A program made the position numbers and the translations under genes. Positions 21,201-34,600 of a DNA stretch of 64,000 nucleotides are shown in pieces (position 1 is the stretch's first letter; every line of letters begins with the position of its first letter). Source of the stretch: Tritrichomonas foetus. Its lineage: Eukaryota; Parabasalia; Tritrichomonadida; Tritrichomonadidae. The DNA lies in assembly GCA_001839685.1 (NCBI GenBank), contig MLAK01000556.1, forward strand, positions 43,271 to 107,270, in the 5' to 3' direction. The notes under the pieces were generated by a model. That model saw only the letters and a program-made list of their open reading frames with translations. It searched no databases and had not been told where the DNA came from.

Positions 21201-24200
21201 CTTTTCATCCTTGGTGATTCTTTATTGATCTCTGCAGCTTTGACGCATTTAGGTGCTTTTGGGCCCACTTATCGAGCATTATTAATTGATGAATGGAAAG
21301 AATTTCTTAATTCTGAGCAAATAAAATTCTCTAATAACTTCTCGATTTCTTCAGCACTTGGAAATGATCCAACAATTCGTGACTGGATTGTTAGAGGACT
21401 TCCAAATGATTCTCATTCAATTGAAAATGCATTAATTATAGAAAATGCAACAAAAAGCTTTCCATTGCTCATTGATCCACAATTAAGTGGTACAAAATGG
21501 CTTTGTTCAATTCTCGGTGAAAAAATTGTAATTCTAAGATTTGACCAATCTGACTTTTTGCAAAGAATGAGAAGTTGTGTTCAATTTGGTATTCCTGTAT
21601 TAATTGAAAATATTGGTTTGAAATTAGATCCTTTAATTGATCCAATACTATTACGTGAAATTTTCTTGCATGATGGTGTAAAGAAAATAGCATTAGGAGG
21701 TGAATATGTATCTATTTCTGATGACTTCCGATTATATTTATCCACAAAATATCCTAATCCCCATTATTCTCCAGAAATTTGCTCACAAGTCACTTTGATC
21801 AATTTCACAACAACACCAACTGGATTAACTGATTTATTAATGAATAATTTAATTGAAGTTGAACAAGAAGAACTTGATAAAATGAGAATTTCTATCATGG
21901 AAAAGAATGCAATAAACACAAAGAAACTGAAAGATGTTGAAAATGAAATTCTGCAAATTGTATCAAATGCAGGTAGTGACATCCTTGATGATGATACTGC
22001 AATTGATACACTAAAAAGAGCACAAGTCACTTCCGCCGATATTGAGCAACAAATGGAAGCATCAAAACAAACAGAAAAATTAATCTCTGACTTCAGAGAA
22101 ACTTATATTTCTGTTGCGGAAAGAGCTGCACTTTTATACTTTTGTGCTTCAGATTTTTCTGTTGTTGATCCAATGTATCAATTTTCCTTAAAATGGTTTG
22201 TATCTTTATTCAAAACTGCTATATCAAAAGCTGAGCATAGTGAAGATAAAACAGAATTAATTGATGCATTGAATACAGCAATTGCAACCCAATTTTTCCA
22301 AAGTGTTTCATTCTCACTATTTTCCAGGCACAAACTTTTATTCTCTACATTAATGGCAACCAGAGTTCTTGTTGCAGAAAAACATATTTCGACTGCAGAG
22401 TTGGCTTTCCTTTTATCTCCATCAATGGCAAAGAAGCCAAAAGAAATCGATTTTGTTGCAGATGAAGCATGGCCACTATTAGTAAGCCTTGAAAACATAT
22501 CACCTGCATTTAACGGAATTATTAAGCATATAAATAATAACAGAGATACATGGAAAGCATATATTGAACTCACTGAACCAGAAAACGGGAAAATTCCTCT
22601 TGATAATTTAACTCCCTTCCAAAAGCTCTTAATTTTACGTGTTTTTCATCTTCATCGAGTTCGAGAAGGTTTACGTCTTTTTGTATCCGAAACACTTGGT
22701 AAAGAATTTGTTACACCTCCTCCACTTAATTTAGCAAATGTTTTTAAGGAGTCTAATCCATTAAGTCCTTTGATTTTCATTATTACACCTGGTATTGATC
22801 CTGTTGATGAAGTCACTGAAGTTGCAACTTCAATGGACCTTGAAAAATATCTTCGATGTTATTCACTTGGAAGAGGACGCGGTGATGGTGCCGAACAATT
22901 AATTTTAGATTCAGCTGAGAAAGGATACTGGCTTATGCTTCAAAACTGTCACCTTTCTTTGAGCTGGATGCCAAGATTAGAATATTTAATAGATCATATG
23001 GATCCAACCAAAACATCAGATCGATTTAGACTTTGTCTTGTAACGATGAGTGATGATAGATTCCCAATTGGTATTCTTTATCAAGGATCGAAACTTATTT
23101 ACGAAATTCCAAAAGGTATTCGAGAAAATATGCTTAGAATTTACAGTGGAATGAATATTGATGAATATATCAATGATTATACTGATACTGAACGACAATT
23201 AACATTCCACCTTGCATTCTATCATTCAGTTGTTCTTGAAAGACTTCAATTTGGTTCCATAGGTTGGAATATTCCCTATGAATTTAATCCAAGTGATCTG
23301 ATGATCTCTAGAAAACATCTGCGTACATTCTTAAATGAAGCTGGGCCAACAACAATTCCATTTGAAGCTCTAACCTATGTTATTGGTGAATTAAACTATG
23401 GAGGTAGAGTTACAGATCCACTTGATCGAAGATTACTTCTTAGCTTGCTTAACAGATATTTTTCAGAAGAAATTAAGAAACCTAGATTTTCATTTGGGCC
23501 AAGATATCCTATTCCTAAATTTGATGATGAATTAGAAGATGTTTTAGACTTAATAAGTACTTGGCCAATTGTAACAGAAGGTGAAGATGTTGGACTTTCA
23601 ATGAATGCTTCAACTATTACTGCAAGAAATGACGCACTTTCTATATTTAATTCTTTGATAGAAATTCAGCCAATACTTGTTGCTGCTTCAGGTGAAGTTA
23701 GTGAAGAACAATTTGCATTAAATCTTGTTGATTCTCTTCTTAATGAAATTCCAGAACAATTTGATATTAAATCATTTGAAAAGAACTTTGATTTAACAGA
23801 CACAATTAATACAGTTCTACATCATGAAATTATTCTTTATAATGAACTGCTTAATCTGATTAAAAGTAGTTTAATTGTATTACAAAAAGGACTTAAAGGC
23901 TTGATTGTTTTTGATGAAAAACTAGAACTTTTGAATCGAAGACTTCTTGCCAATAAAGTTCCTGAAATATGGCTTGAAAAAAGTTTTCCTTCTATTCTCA
24001 CACTACATAGTTATATCACTGATTTAAGGCACAGAGTGAAATTCATGCGACAGTGGTGTGAAGAACAAGAACGACCAAAAATCTTCAAATTGGGTGCTTT
24101 CTTCCATCCTGAAGAATTCACTACTGCAATCCTACAAGTTTATGCAAGAAAGAATAAAGTTTCATTTGATTCTCTTCATTGGACAACTAAAATAGCTGAA

Positions 24201-24530
24201 AATGGTGTTACTGATGTTGAAGAAGGAATTTTGGTCGATAGTCTTTTCCTTGAAGGTGCAAAGTATGATAATGAAAATCAAACTTTGATTGAATGTGGCC
24301 AAAGAGAGTTGATAAGTCAACTTCCAGTGATTCATTTTCTTCCAACACAAAAAGAAGAAGAAAATACAGATAATATATATGTCTGTCCACTATATAGAAT
24401 GCAGAATCGTGGATCTGGTGCTTTAGGCCTGCCAAATCACATTTTAGATCTTCAAATTCCGTCAAAAAATGTAAAGCCAGATCATTGGATTCAACGATCT
24501 GTTGCTGTATTTTTAACAATACAGACATAA
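12282..24530 (+). CDS. Axonemal inner-arm-type dynein heavy chain with internal TGA
   Basis: One frame of 4,082 codons broken only by TGA at 15573 (codon 1098). The N-terminal tail and linker come first. AAA1 has Walker A GPAGTGKT at residues 1438-1445, AAA2 GGPMGGKT at 1719-1726, AAA3 a degenerate GAETCKT at 2082-2088, and AAA4 GVKSSGRKS at 2419-2427. The stalk coiled coils and microtubule-binding tip span about 2650-2960. AAA5 and AAA6 and the C-terminal domain follow, with the AAA6-side block SLGRGRGDGAEQ. Length and lack of long extensions resemble the single-headed DNAH1/3/7/12 group. The TGA falls in the motif CQ-x-x-W-x-YLxPIF exactly where other dyneins have Trp. It powers flagellar beating if expressed; it may be a pseudogene, a base error or a readthrough case. 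Confidence 0.93.
15573..15575 (+). other. In-frame TGA at conserved dynein Trp codon
   Basis: The upstream frame ends VECQRG and the downstream frame resumes IYLHPIFTGTSIQQKL. In dynein heavy chains the consensus is WLYLEPIF, so TGA stands for TGG by a single G-to-A change. TGA is used as a normal terminator elsewhere here (for example at 28753-28755 and 35238-35240), so a full TGA=Trp code is not supported. Confidence 0.9.
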
Positions 24531-24842
24531 GTAAATATAGATTGTTTGTTTGCATATTTTAAGAATATTTCTGACTTTTAACTTATTTTTTGAATAAAAG
24601 TGAGTATCATGAATGTGTAGTAAAGAATTATTGATGTCCATAATTTTATGAATAAACACATTGAAATAATTCACAATATATCCAAAGGTGAGTTTTAATC
24701 ATGTGATAGAAATATCATTCTATTTTGTTTGGTAAGTGAATCCCAGTATGATTTTTATATGAAATTTTGTCCAAAAATTCAACCCTAAAGACATCAATTT
24801 TCATCGCTTATTGAAGAACCATTTTTGAAAAAAATTGGTTTC
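24531..24842. other. Spacer upstream of kinase-Sel1 gene
   Basis: 312 bp, AT-rich. No clear ACTTTTTCA element upstream of ATG 24843. No RNA or repeat seen. Confidence 0.45.
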
Positions 24843-27800
24843 ATGTCACAAATTGAGTTGCGATCTCTAAGAATTGGTTCTGAAAAAGTGTTGGTCAAAT
24901 ATTGACCTTAGAACAAATTGCCCATTTATTGTTGTGGATATTTTTATTGATCCACCACCTTTATTAAAGAACCAATGGCAATATATCCTATCAAACCAAG
25001 AGTTGATATTTTCCAGAATTTATGATAAATTTAATTTGAATTACATTGGCTTTTTTGATTTCAATTGTCGAAATGCATTATTGCATATGACATTGAAAAC
25101 CGCATTTCTAACACTTGGTTATTTAAAAGTTACTGAGAGAGACTATAATTTGTTTATATTGTGTTTCGAAGATAATTGCATTTTCATTAAAGATCAAGCC
25201 GAGAGTTATTTCTGGTCATTTATCCAAAACTACCTGGTGATTGGAACACGAGTGATTTATCATTTTGATTTACCATTTGATATATCAGCAATAAATAAAA
25301 ATCTTTCAGATTCTGAAAAATGTTCGGCTGAAGAGGAAGTTTTTAACTTCATCAAATTTTTTTATCATAAAATATCAAACAATGCCTTTTTGTTATCAAC
25401 TCTAAAGCCATTGATTTCATATTTGGTTCGACGTTTTTATTTTCCTCCAAAATATTTCCGTAACAGTGCATATTTGGATACTTTTTATTCTATAATTTAT
25501 CAAGAATTTCATATAAATGATTTTGTTACACTTCGTTCGTTAGGAAAAGGATCAACAAGTAATGTTTATTTATTTTTTCATTTAGAAACGTTTTATATTG
25601 TCGCTGCCAAAGAATATATCGGTGAATTTTCGGAAAAAGTAGAAAGGAGAGAGAAAATCTTTGCTTCAATAATTAATTCTGAAGATGTTTGTTTAAATAA
25701 AACATACGGTTTTATTTATGATAAGCAAAGGAAAAGAAAATTGTATTTATACGAATTTATGAGTGGAGGAACTTTAGAAACAAATGTCAATTGGCTTTCA
25801 GATACAGCAAAGACTGAGTTAATGATTAAGCTTTTATACTCAATTTATATTTTACATTCAAATAACCTAATCCATCGAGATCTTAAACCAGACAATATTT
25901 TGTTTAATTTTAAAGGTAAATCTTTTCTTTCTGACTTTGGTTGTATTCGGAATGAATATGAAACTGGTGATTTCACGAATAATCTAGGTTCATTTTACTC
26001 ATCACCTGAAATTTTGCTTAAAAATGGGAATGAGATTAATGAATCTTCAGATATTTATTCTTTTGGATTGTTGTTATATTTCTTATCAAATCGCCGAAAT
26101 CCATGTATCTCATTTTCAAATTTATTAAAAAACTATGTCAATGGGAAAGTACCAATTTTTGCAGGAACTGATAAAATTAAAAATGTTTATGAAAAGTGTG
26201 TCTGCTTTAATCCAAAAGATCGAGCTGATGCTTTATTTTTATTACAATATATCGTAAATAATCATTTGTATTTTGAAAATACTAATATTCCTTATATTAA
26301 TTCGAAGATAAGAGCCATTATATCGATGTTTAAAGATCATGATGATGTTAGAATTGAAGATATTAGTGTTGTATATGAAAGTTCACTCATACCAGAAGGA
26401 ATACGTTTACTAGAATCTGGTGATTTTGTTAATGCTAAGCAATTTTTTAAAGTAGCTAAAAATGAAGACCACGATGAAAAGGGAAACATTCAACTTGGTC
26501 ATCTATATTTAAAGAAATTCAAAGAAACCAGAAACTCGAAATATCTTGATAAAGGAATGAAATATATTGAACTCCCTTCAAATTATAATGATAACACCAT
26601 TGTTTTTGCGTTTAACACTTTAGGAGATATTTTTTATGATGGGAAATTTGTTCAACAAGATATCTATAAAGCAATATATTTTTATGAAAAAGGTGTAAAA
26701 ATATCTCTATCCAAATTAAGACCTAATATTCATTTAAATAAGGAGAATATTGATGCAGTACGAAAACTCGGGAAATTTTATTTTGATCAAAAGTACACTA
26801 AAAAAGCGAAAAAATATTTAGAAATGATTACACATAAAAAAGATAAGTACTTCCAAGTGGAAAGTGTGGAAGAAGATTATATGCTGGGGATCATTTACCT
26901 AAAAAACCCTAGTATCGCTTCTAGGGAAATTAGAATACAAAACATTTTGAAATATTTGTTACGTGCTGCAAATGAAAAGCATTCTGATGCTCAATATCAA
27001 CTTGGAAAAATATATTTTAGAGGTGATATTGTTGAAAAAAATCCTGTTTTAGCCGAACACTTTTGGTATTTGGCTTCAAGCTTTAATGCTAAAGCGCAAT
27101 ATTACCTTGGATTGGCTTATCTATTTGGTGAATATGGTATTGAAAAAAATGTGAATAATGGAATTGAACTATTACTTAAATCAGCGGATAATGGATATAT
27201 AAAAGCCAATTATCAAGTTGGTTTATTTTATCAAGAAGGATATGAAACAAATAAAGATCCAAAAACGGCTTTAATATATTTTAAAAACGCCGAAATTCTT
27301 AATTCAAAGATGAAAAAAATTGATCAGCAATTAATGATAAAAATTTTTGAAAATCTCTATGAAATTACTGAATATGATGAAGCTTTAACTTATCTTGAAA
27401 AATTACTGCCCTATGAAATTATTAATTCACAAAAAATTGCTCATGACTTTGATTTTAATCCATTTTATTTAGTGATGCCTAATATTGTGAAAATTATGAG
27501 TAATCTTTCTTCTTGTATTTATGAATTGGGTAAATATTATAAAAATAAAAATGCATCTACAAGTATTTATTTAATATATATAGCAGCAAAACTTCGTCAT
27601 CCTCAAGGATTATATAAAATTGGGAAAGCAGTCTTTGAAGGGAAAAACATTGAAAAAAATGAAAAAACTGGAATTGCTTATTTGGAAGGAGCTTTGGAGC
27701 ATAAAAACTTTAAAGCACTTGATTACTTAGTGAAAATTTGTAAAATTTATCAATATAATGATAGTATATTTAGTTATCATGAATATGCTGCGAAATACAA

Positions 27801-28755
27801 CTGCATTGTTTCAATATACTTTCTTGGTGTTTCTATTGAAAATGGTATTCATTATCCAAAAAACTTTTATAACGCTATTGAATATTATCAAAAAATAATC
27901 ACAATGACTAATACTAAGAAACAATATAATAAGTACAAACAGTTTTCTATAAATAGATATTGTTTAATTTATTTATTAAAAACCCATAATTTCAATCATG
28001 TCATATCCTTGAATATGATGAAAAGTCAATCATCAGGTGATTTTTCATACTTGGTGAATAATATTGGGATAATTTATTATTTCTATGAGAAAAACATCGA
28101 ACTTGCCAAAATTGAACTTAAAAAAGCAGCTGCAAATGGTTTTATTCTATCAGAAATAATTCTTGGATTATTGTTTGAAGAGGAATCAAATCAAGCTAAA
28201 GCAAATAAATACTATAATTTAGGTATCAATCACTATTTTAGCACAAAGATACTGTTAGATAGTGATTATGGAATTAATGATTTTGATCATTCATGTCGTT
28301 TCTTAGTTTTTTATATTATATTAAAATTAGTAAAAAAAACCATTGAGATTCAAAATATGAGTTTGAATAATGATAATTTGAGCCTCATCCAGCTAATTAG
28401 GGATCTTTTATTGGTATTTCAAGAATTATTGAAACACTCTGAGTTTCATCAAGAGCAATTTAAAATAGGTGAGTTTCACTCTATATTTTCAAGCTTATCT
28501 GATAACAATCAACTATTAATTCAAAATGATGAACCATTAAGTGAAAGATTAGTTGAAGAAGTTCGAAAATGGTTATCAAATCAAAATTTGATTAAACTGT
28601 ATCATTGGGTTAGTGCCTATATTAATCAGTTAACAAATTATATTTACCAAAAACCATATTATTACTTTTTTGGAACTTGTCCACCAAAAAATGAAGAAAA
28701 GATTTATTTCCAGGAAAACCTTTATGATGATTTTAGGGAAGGATTCGGATCTTGA
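24843..28755 (+). CDS. Protein kinase with C-terminal Sel1-like repeats (5' frameshift)
   Basis: The long frame (to TGA at 28753) has no ATG before residue ~72 of the open stretch. ATG 24843 in another frame gives 14 codons and would join if one A of the A5 run at 24883-24887 is skipped, giving about 1,303 residues. Domains of the long frame: a conserved trichomonad N-terminal region; a Ser/Thr-Tyr kinase domain with G-loop GKGSTSNV (~222), a VAAK lysine, catalytic IHRDLKPDN (~334), DFG (~353), SPE and DIYSFG; then Sel1/TPR-like helices to ~1150, for example AQYQLGKIYFRG and AQYYLGLAYLFG. All catalytic residues are present, so it should be active. This kinase-Sel1 layout is a large family in Trichomonas. 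It is probably a cytosolic signalling protein; the substrate is unknown. Confidence 0.85.
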
Positions 28756-29410
28756 TGAAGTGAAATTAATTATTCGAGCTATTCTTCCATTTGTCATTCA
28801 TGGAAGATACCGAATTGGAATATAAGCTCAATAAAACACCTTTTGCCTAAATAAGTCAATTATTCTAAAGGACATTAAATCATATTATACAATGTGTCGC
28901 TCACAAGAGCAGCTTACTTTGCCATTATTCTTAAATCTCATCTGATGGTCACACAGTTACATTGGGATTAAAACATATGTTGAATGAGTGTTGAATTCAC
29001 CGTCCAAAATGCATCATTCAAATTCATCAAGAATAGTTTTATGATATCTCCCAAATAGCATACATATATTTTCGAATCTGAGAAATGAATTGCTAATGAT
29101 TTATTATGAAAATATTCGATACATCATTTTTTAATGTATATTTGGTCAAAAGAGCTGTGTTAAAATAATGAAAAGGTGTCAATTTAATACGTTGTTTTGT
29201 CAGAATTTCCTATCCAGTGGAATAATTTTGATAGTAAATGGAATGTTCTATTTAAATCCATAATATTTCGTTTCTTTCATTTGATCTGTTTGTTATTTTC
29301 TTTATTCAAGGGAAATATGGCTATTATATTAATGATTTAAATTGCGAATGACCTGAATACTTTCAAAGAATTTGAAGATATATGTCTCAAATTGAATTGT
29401 GAATTCTTTC
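28756..29410. other. Intergenic spacer
   Basis: 655 bp between the kinase-Sel1 gene and the lipid synthase-like gene. Slightly less AT-rich between 28890 and 29010 than elsewhere, but no tRNA-like fold, ORF or repeat could be supported. Confidence 0.5.
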
Positions 29411-31366
29411 ATGAATGAGAACAATGAAATTAAAGACCTAAAACCACTATCATCATCACATGAAGTTCTTCATCTTGATGAAACACCCAAAGCCTATGGA
29501 TCAGATTTAACCAATGTTGAAATGCAATCATGTGTTTTCGATTTTTTATCTAGATTTACAATTCTGTTTTTTAATTTATACTCCAGTTCTGCATTTATTA
29601 TTCCGAATCCACAAAATGATCATAAACTGATATCATATATTATTAAAGTTTGTTATGAGGTTATTACATTATCTCCATCACTTTTTAAAGATCAAGTTTT
29701 CTCATTGACAGTTATTATCTTCACTTTATTTTATGTAGTTATTTTAATATGTTATGGAATGGTGATCGCAGTTAGATATAGATATGGTTATGTTCAAAGT
29801 GAATTTTCGTTAAAACTATGGATAGTTATTCATCGATTATTAATGCCTCTCCCTGGAATGTTAATTGGACATTATATGGGATTTTATCTTGTGCAATTGA
29901 CAATGAATTTACACTCAGTACCTATCCTTTTGATATCATTAATAACTGGGCTCTTATGGATATGGGGATGCTTTGCTAGTACATTCATTTATAATAGTAC
30001 GAGGCAAAATAGAAATGGTGATTCTTGTCAAATTCATCATAATTATACAACTTTTTTGAATTTTATTTATTTTTTACCATTGCTCAACTCTTTAATGCCT
30101 GGTTTTATCTCTTCCTTCATTGACTCAAATTATGATTCATTCATATATTTTGTCATTTCATCTTTAATTTCCATATGTAATATTGTATTTATTTTGTATA
30201 AGCGCCCTTTTACAACTATTGGTATGAACTGCTCAATTATTTTTATGTTTTTGGGTAGAATACCTATTTCTCTCCATTGGATGATAAAAGAGAAATATTG
30301 CGATCATTATGAGTTTGGATTGATATTTTTGTTTGCTTTATTAGTCGCCATTTCTTTCATCTCGGCAGGATTGGCATGTTTTATGAAAAAATCAAATTCT
30401 AATAATGATGAAAACAAAGAAAATCGTGAAAGCATTGGAAATAATGAAATAACCATGATGGAAAATGACTCAATTATTCAAAATCCAAATGGGGAACTAG
30501 ATAATGCAAATGCTGATACAAGAAGTTTTCCTTTTAATTATATTTCTTTTCAAATACAAGATGTTGTAAATATTATTTTCTTGGCAATATCAACTTTCAC
30601 AATGATGCTTTTCAATGCTTTCGCAGCACAAAGAGTTCCTGAAGTTCCTGCATTGCCAGATTTAATTCATGATAAATTTCATGTCGCAAATGCACTTCGT
30701 TTAGATAGTAGTTATGGATCTTTTCAATTTTCTAATATTGCTGTTATGACTCTCTCCATAATGATAATATGTTTCTTTTTGGCTTATCCAAGAATGTTTA
30801 ACTTTAGAAAAATGATTTTCATTTACAGCATTCTTGCAATAGTTCGGGCCTTTTCTTTTCTGGTCACAACATTACCTCCACCGTGTGCTGGAGTAGCAAA
30901 TTGTCCGTGTGCTGATTCAAATGTATTAAAATCATTACGAGAAGAAAAAGCCATTGTGATTGCTTCAGCATGGCTCTTTGGATTGGGAATGTTTTTGAAA
31001 TACCCAGAGTGTGGTGACTTAATTATATCTGGACATACAATGTTTATATGGCTTGCAGCAAGAACAGTGATGGACATGGTCACAAAAACAATTCCAAATC
31101 CATTGAGATGTTTGATATGTGGATCGATTCTTGCTCTTGTGATTACAGCAATGGTTTATATTATTATATCGAGAAATCATTACACGATTGATGTTTGGTT
31201 TGGATTTCTATTTCCTGAAACATTATGGATACTTTATTCAACTCTACAGGTAACAGCATCATATCCGCCATCAATTGAAGATTCTGTTTTAACCAAATTG
31301 ATTCGTTGGATGGAAAAAAGAAAATATCCTCTTGTAAAATCAATCCTAAGAACAGATACAATATAG
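29411..31366 (+). CDS. Sphingomyelin/inositol-phosphorylceramide synthase-like membrane protein
   Basis: 651 residues from ATG 29411; a GTG four codons upstream is rejected as a start. There are about 15 hydrophobic segments in two blocks. The N-terminal block (~50-325) is a set of 7-8 helices. After an Asn/Glu-rich linker (~330-375) comes a C-terminal six-to-seven-helix block with the two signature motifs of the SMS/IPC synthase (PAP2-related, lipid phosphatase-type) family: CGDLIISGHT near 535-541 and SRNHYTIDVW near 588-597. The SGHT His, HYT His and Asp form the known catalytic triad that transfers a phospho-headgroup to ceramide. It is probably in Golgi or plasma membrane. Trichomonads make inositol phosphosphingolipids, so IPC synthase is a fair guess; the headgroup is not shown by sequence. 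The N-terminal extra block is unusual. Confidence 0.8.
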   Translation: MNENNEIKDLKPLSSSHEVLHLDETPKAYGSDLTNVEMQSCVFDFLSRFTILFFNLYSSSAFIIPNPQNDHKLISYIIKVCYEVITLSPSLFKDQVFSLTVIIFTLFYVVILICYGMVIAVRYRYGYVQSEFSLKLWIVIHRLLMPLPGMLIGHYMGFYLVQLTMNLHSVPILLISLITGLLWIWGCFASTFIYNSTRQNRNGDSCQIHHNYTTFLNFIYFLPLLNSLMPGFISSFIDSNYDSFIYFVISSLISICNIVFILYKRPFTTIGMNCSIIFMFLGRIPISLHWMIKEKYCDHYEFGLIFLFALLVAISFISAGLACFMKKSNSNNDENKENRESIGNNEITMMENDSIIQNPNGELDNANADTRSFPFNYISFQIQDVVNIIFLAISTFTMMLFNAFAAQRVPEVPALPDLIHDKFHVANALRLDSSYGSFQFSNIAVMTLSIMIICFFLAYPRMFNFRKMIFIYSILAIVRAFSFLVTTLPPPCAGVANCPCADSNVLKSLREEKAIVIASAWLFGLGMFLKYPECGDLIISGHTMFIWLAARTVMDMVTKTIPNPLRCLICGSILALVITAMVYIIISRNHYTIDVWFGFLFPETLWILYSTLQVTASYPPSIEDSVLTKLIRWMEKRKYPLVKSILRTDTI

Positions 31367-31503
31367 AATTTTCCATAAATATATTTTATTTTATTTTCTC
31401 TGATTTTCGAGGACTCATTTTAATTGAATAACATCATTTATAATGTTCTTTATAATATTATAAAAATAACTAGCAAATATGTTCCAGATGATTTAATATA
31501 AAA

Positions 31504-31512
31504 GACCATATA
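31504..31512 (+). promoter_or_regulatory. GACCATATA element
   Basis: Exact 9-mer, 132 bases upstream of ATG 31644. A GGAAAAAGTG (ACTTTTTCC reversed) follows at about 31518-31527. Confidence 0.3.
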
Positions 31513-31625
31513 AATGCGGAAAAAGTGAATATTCATGTAACCAAAAATTGACTTGAATTGACCAAATAAAAATTTAAATTATGATAATGGTAATCATTGA
31601 AAATATTTTTAAACGTGCATATTAA

Positions 31626-31636
31626 CAAAAAGTTTT
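31626..31636 (+). promoter_or_regulatory. CAAAAAGTTTT element (reverse ACTTTTTG)
   Basis: Reverse orientation of the recurring element; it ends eight bases before ATG 31644. The same core in the same orientation precedes the NRBP-like gene at 40567. Confidence 0.45.
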
Positions 31637-31643
31637 CGCTTGC

Positions 31644-34600
31644 ATGTGGGAAACAGAGCAAGTGATCGCTCTCCCGCGGTCCAAAAAGCCTTTTTCCTTA
31701 TCTCTTCACAAAAGAGATCTGATATTTATTAAAGGTGGAAAAGGATATGTATTTTTTCAGAATTCATGGTTACAAATCAAAGCTTTCGGTTTGATGACGA
31801 ACAAAATATGCCGATATGTTCAATCACAATCGCGAAAAATATCGTTACATTTACCGACGGTTACTCCAATTTTAGCAATTCATGAAAATCGACATACATC
31901 CATCGTTTTGACACTTCCAATTCCATTCAATTTTATGGCAGATGATTCACCTTATGGAAACATATACGATTGCATTAATACCACTGGTGAGCCCATTTGT
32001 GTTGCAACAACATATCAACGTGTTGGGGATCTTCCTTTTATCTTCTCGCAACAAGCGAAATTTGGATCACCATTTTCATCACATGTCAAACATATGGCAG
32101 TGAGTGATGATGCCCGAATTATTGCAGTTGATTTTGATGATCAATTGTGGGTTTGGAATCAATTACCTGAACAAGTGAGAGGTGATGGAAATTGGGTTAA
32201 TCTTTCATCTGTTGAAGCATTCAACTATCAAAAATATGATAGTGATGGTCAAAATTCTCCACTTGCATTTCAAAAATTAGCAGCATTTCGAAATCCTGAT
32301 GAAGGGTCTGGAATTTGTTACTTAACATGTCTTCTTCCACCTTGTAAGCCATTTGATATGCTTTATTTATTTAATTCTGTCTGCGTTTTTTCTGAAAAAA
32401 GAAAATATTTCAGATATCATGTTAAAATTCCGGTTTTAGAGGGTCATGAAAGGCCTGCTGCTTATTGGAGTCCTTGCTGCAGATTAGTTGTGATCTCTGT
32501 TAACAATTCAATCGTTATGTTAACTCGTGAACTTCAAGTTATTGCAACAATTCCATTAAAAAAGGTTTTTATGGGTGAGAATCCAATGGTTCATGATTTA
32601 GCGTGGTCTTCAAATTGTCAATATTTTGTTATGACTTCAACAAATGGATTTGTTGGTGTTGTAACTCGAAACGGAAAATCTTTAAAGCATTGTATTTGTG
32701 ATCTACCTCTTTTTCAAGAAGATTATTATCAACCATTAAATATTGCAGCTGATACAGACGATCCAAATCTATATATAATATATTCTCAACGATATATGCG
32801 GTTTTTACGTATTGATGGTAATTTAATTGAATGTTCTTTGGGTAATCTAATATCTTTACCTTTTCCAATGAAAAATGCAGAGCCATTGATTAAACATGCA
32901 TTGAAAGCAATTGATAATGTGAATCCAAGTGATCCATACTCAGTTGTTCAACTGATTTATTGGAGCGATTTATATGGAATATTTCGATATCAAAGTCCTT
33001 TAAGATATCCAATTTATAAGAAGATTGATGAATCATTAATGACGCTTTTGAAAGAAGGTCATCATTTATTGACATTTTTCTTAATTAGATGCGCATATCA
33101 TGTTACTAGTATGGAGCCTACTGCTTACAAAGAAGTTACAAGAAGGCTAGGATATTCAAGACAAAGGCGAGATTCAATTTTACTCAGAATTTTAAATGAA
33201 GAACTTGAAAAGAGAGATTGGGGATATATTCCGCATCATAAACAATCACCTATTATGTTTTATAGTATGACTAACAAAGATGAGCAAATGATGTATGATA
33301 GAACAAAACCAGAACCAAATAAAAGTGCAGATCTACAAGCTGTAATGAAATATATTCGTGAGATTCTCTATGATACTGATTTTTATGCTGTTGATGAAGT
33401 ACCCGTCGATCTATCAATGCTATTTGAAATGATGATTGAACTTGGGAGATTTGATAGAGCTGCCTTACTATCACATCATGAATCAATCGCTACTGATCCA
33501 CTCCAATTATTTATTCGCATTTCTTCTATTCACGCTGGTGATCCAATTAACATCTTTCGTGCTATGGAAGTGTGTATTAATTCCTCTCCTGTTGATGAAC
33601 CAGAATTTAGAGCTGTTGCTGTTATGGCATTAAATAACATTCTGAAACAACTAATAGCGGACAGTGCGCCAAATGCAGAAAATCCCAAGCCAAGAATGTT
33701 ATCAAATTTTTGTGTAATTGAAGAATCTGTTGATATTCCAGTTCCTGAATCTCCAGAACAGTGCAAAGATTTCGCTGTTGTTCTAGGAATAGCTTTATGC
33801 GCAGCTGATTATATGAATATCCAGAATTTTTGTAATGGAAAGTCAATGAATATTGCAACTAGGTTACTTCCTGCAGTTAAAGAAACAATACAATTAATTT
33901 GGTTTGTTAGATGGAGATATTTATCTATGAAAGAAACATTTGTTGAAAGGCGTCCAGGTAATGCAACTTTAAGAATGATACCTTTTAATGATTTTATTGA
34001 CCCATTAGCTATCAGAGAAACAATAGAAAGAACTGGTAAATCAACGTTTGATCCAGCTGTTTATGAACTTTATATGAAAGATGATGGTGCTTTTGAAAAA
34101 GATCCTGCTTTTATCGACTTCATTTGTGAATTAGCTGTTCGAATAACGCCAAGATTACTTTCAAGAATTCAAATTGCAGTGTCTTCTTTCGCTGATAAAT
34201 TAGAAGATGTTCCCGAATCACAAATTCTCGGTGCTGTTATATGTTCACATGTTGTTCCTTGGCTTAGATGTGGAATTCCCAGGAAAATGGTTGAATTTAA
34301 TGAAGCAAGAGAAATAGTACCAAATGAAATCATGGACTTTGAAGATTTCATCTTACTAGAAGAGCCAAAGCCCTTACAAATTGATGTTAAACCAACAATA
34401 GATATCCCTGGAATTGCAGAAATACCAGACGAAGAAGAGGAAAAGAAAGAGGAGCCTAAAAATGATGAACAATTAGAAATGCCACCAGAAATACCTAAAC
34501 CAGATTACAATGATGACGAAAGGCAATTAAGTGAAGGGGAAGAACCGCCAAAGCCAAAGAAAAAGCACAAGACAGCACCACAAAAGCCTAAAGTAAAGTC

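Noticed and set aside
12282..24530. Two separate genes, 12282-15575 and 15582-24530
   Set aside because: Both parts are in one frame and meet inside a conserved dynein motif, so they are one gene with one stop.
24874..24876. TTG 24874 as start of the kinase-Sel1 gene
   Set aside because: Non-ATG starts are not expected in this lineage; an A-run shift from ATG 24843 explains the frame better, though it is unproven.
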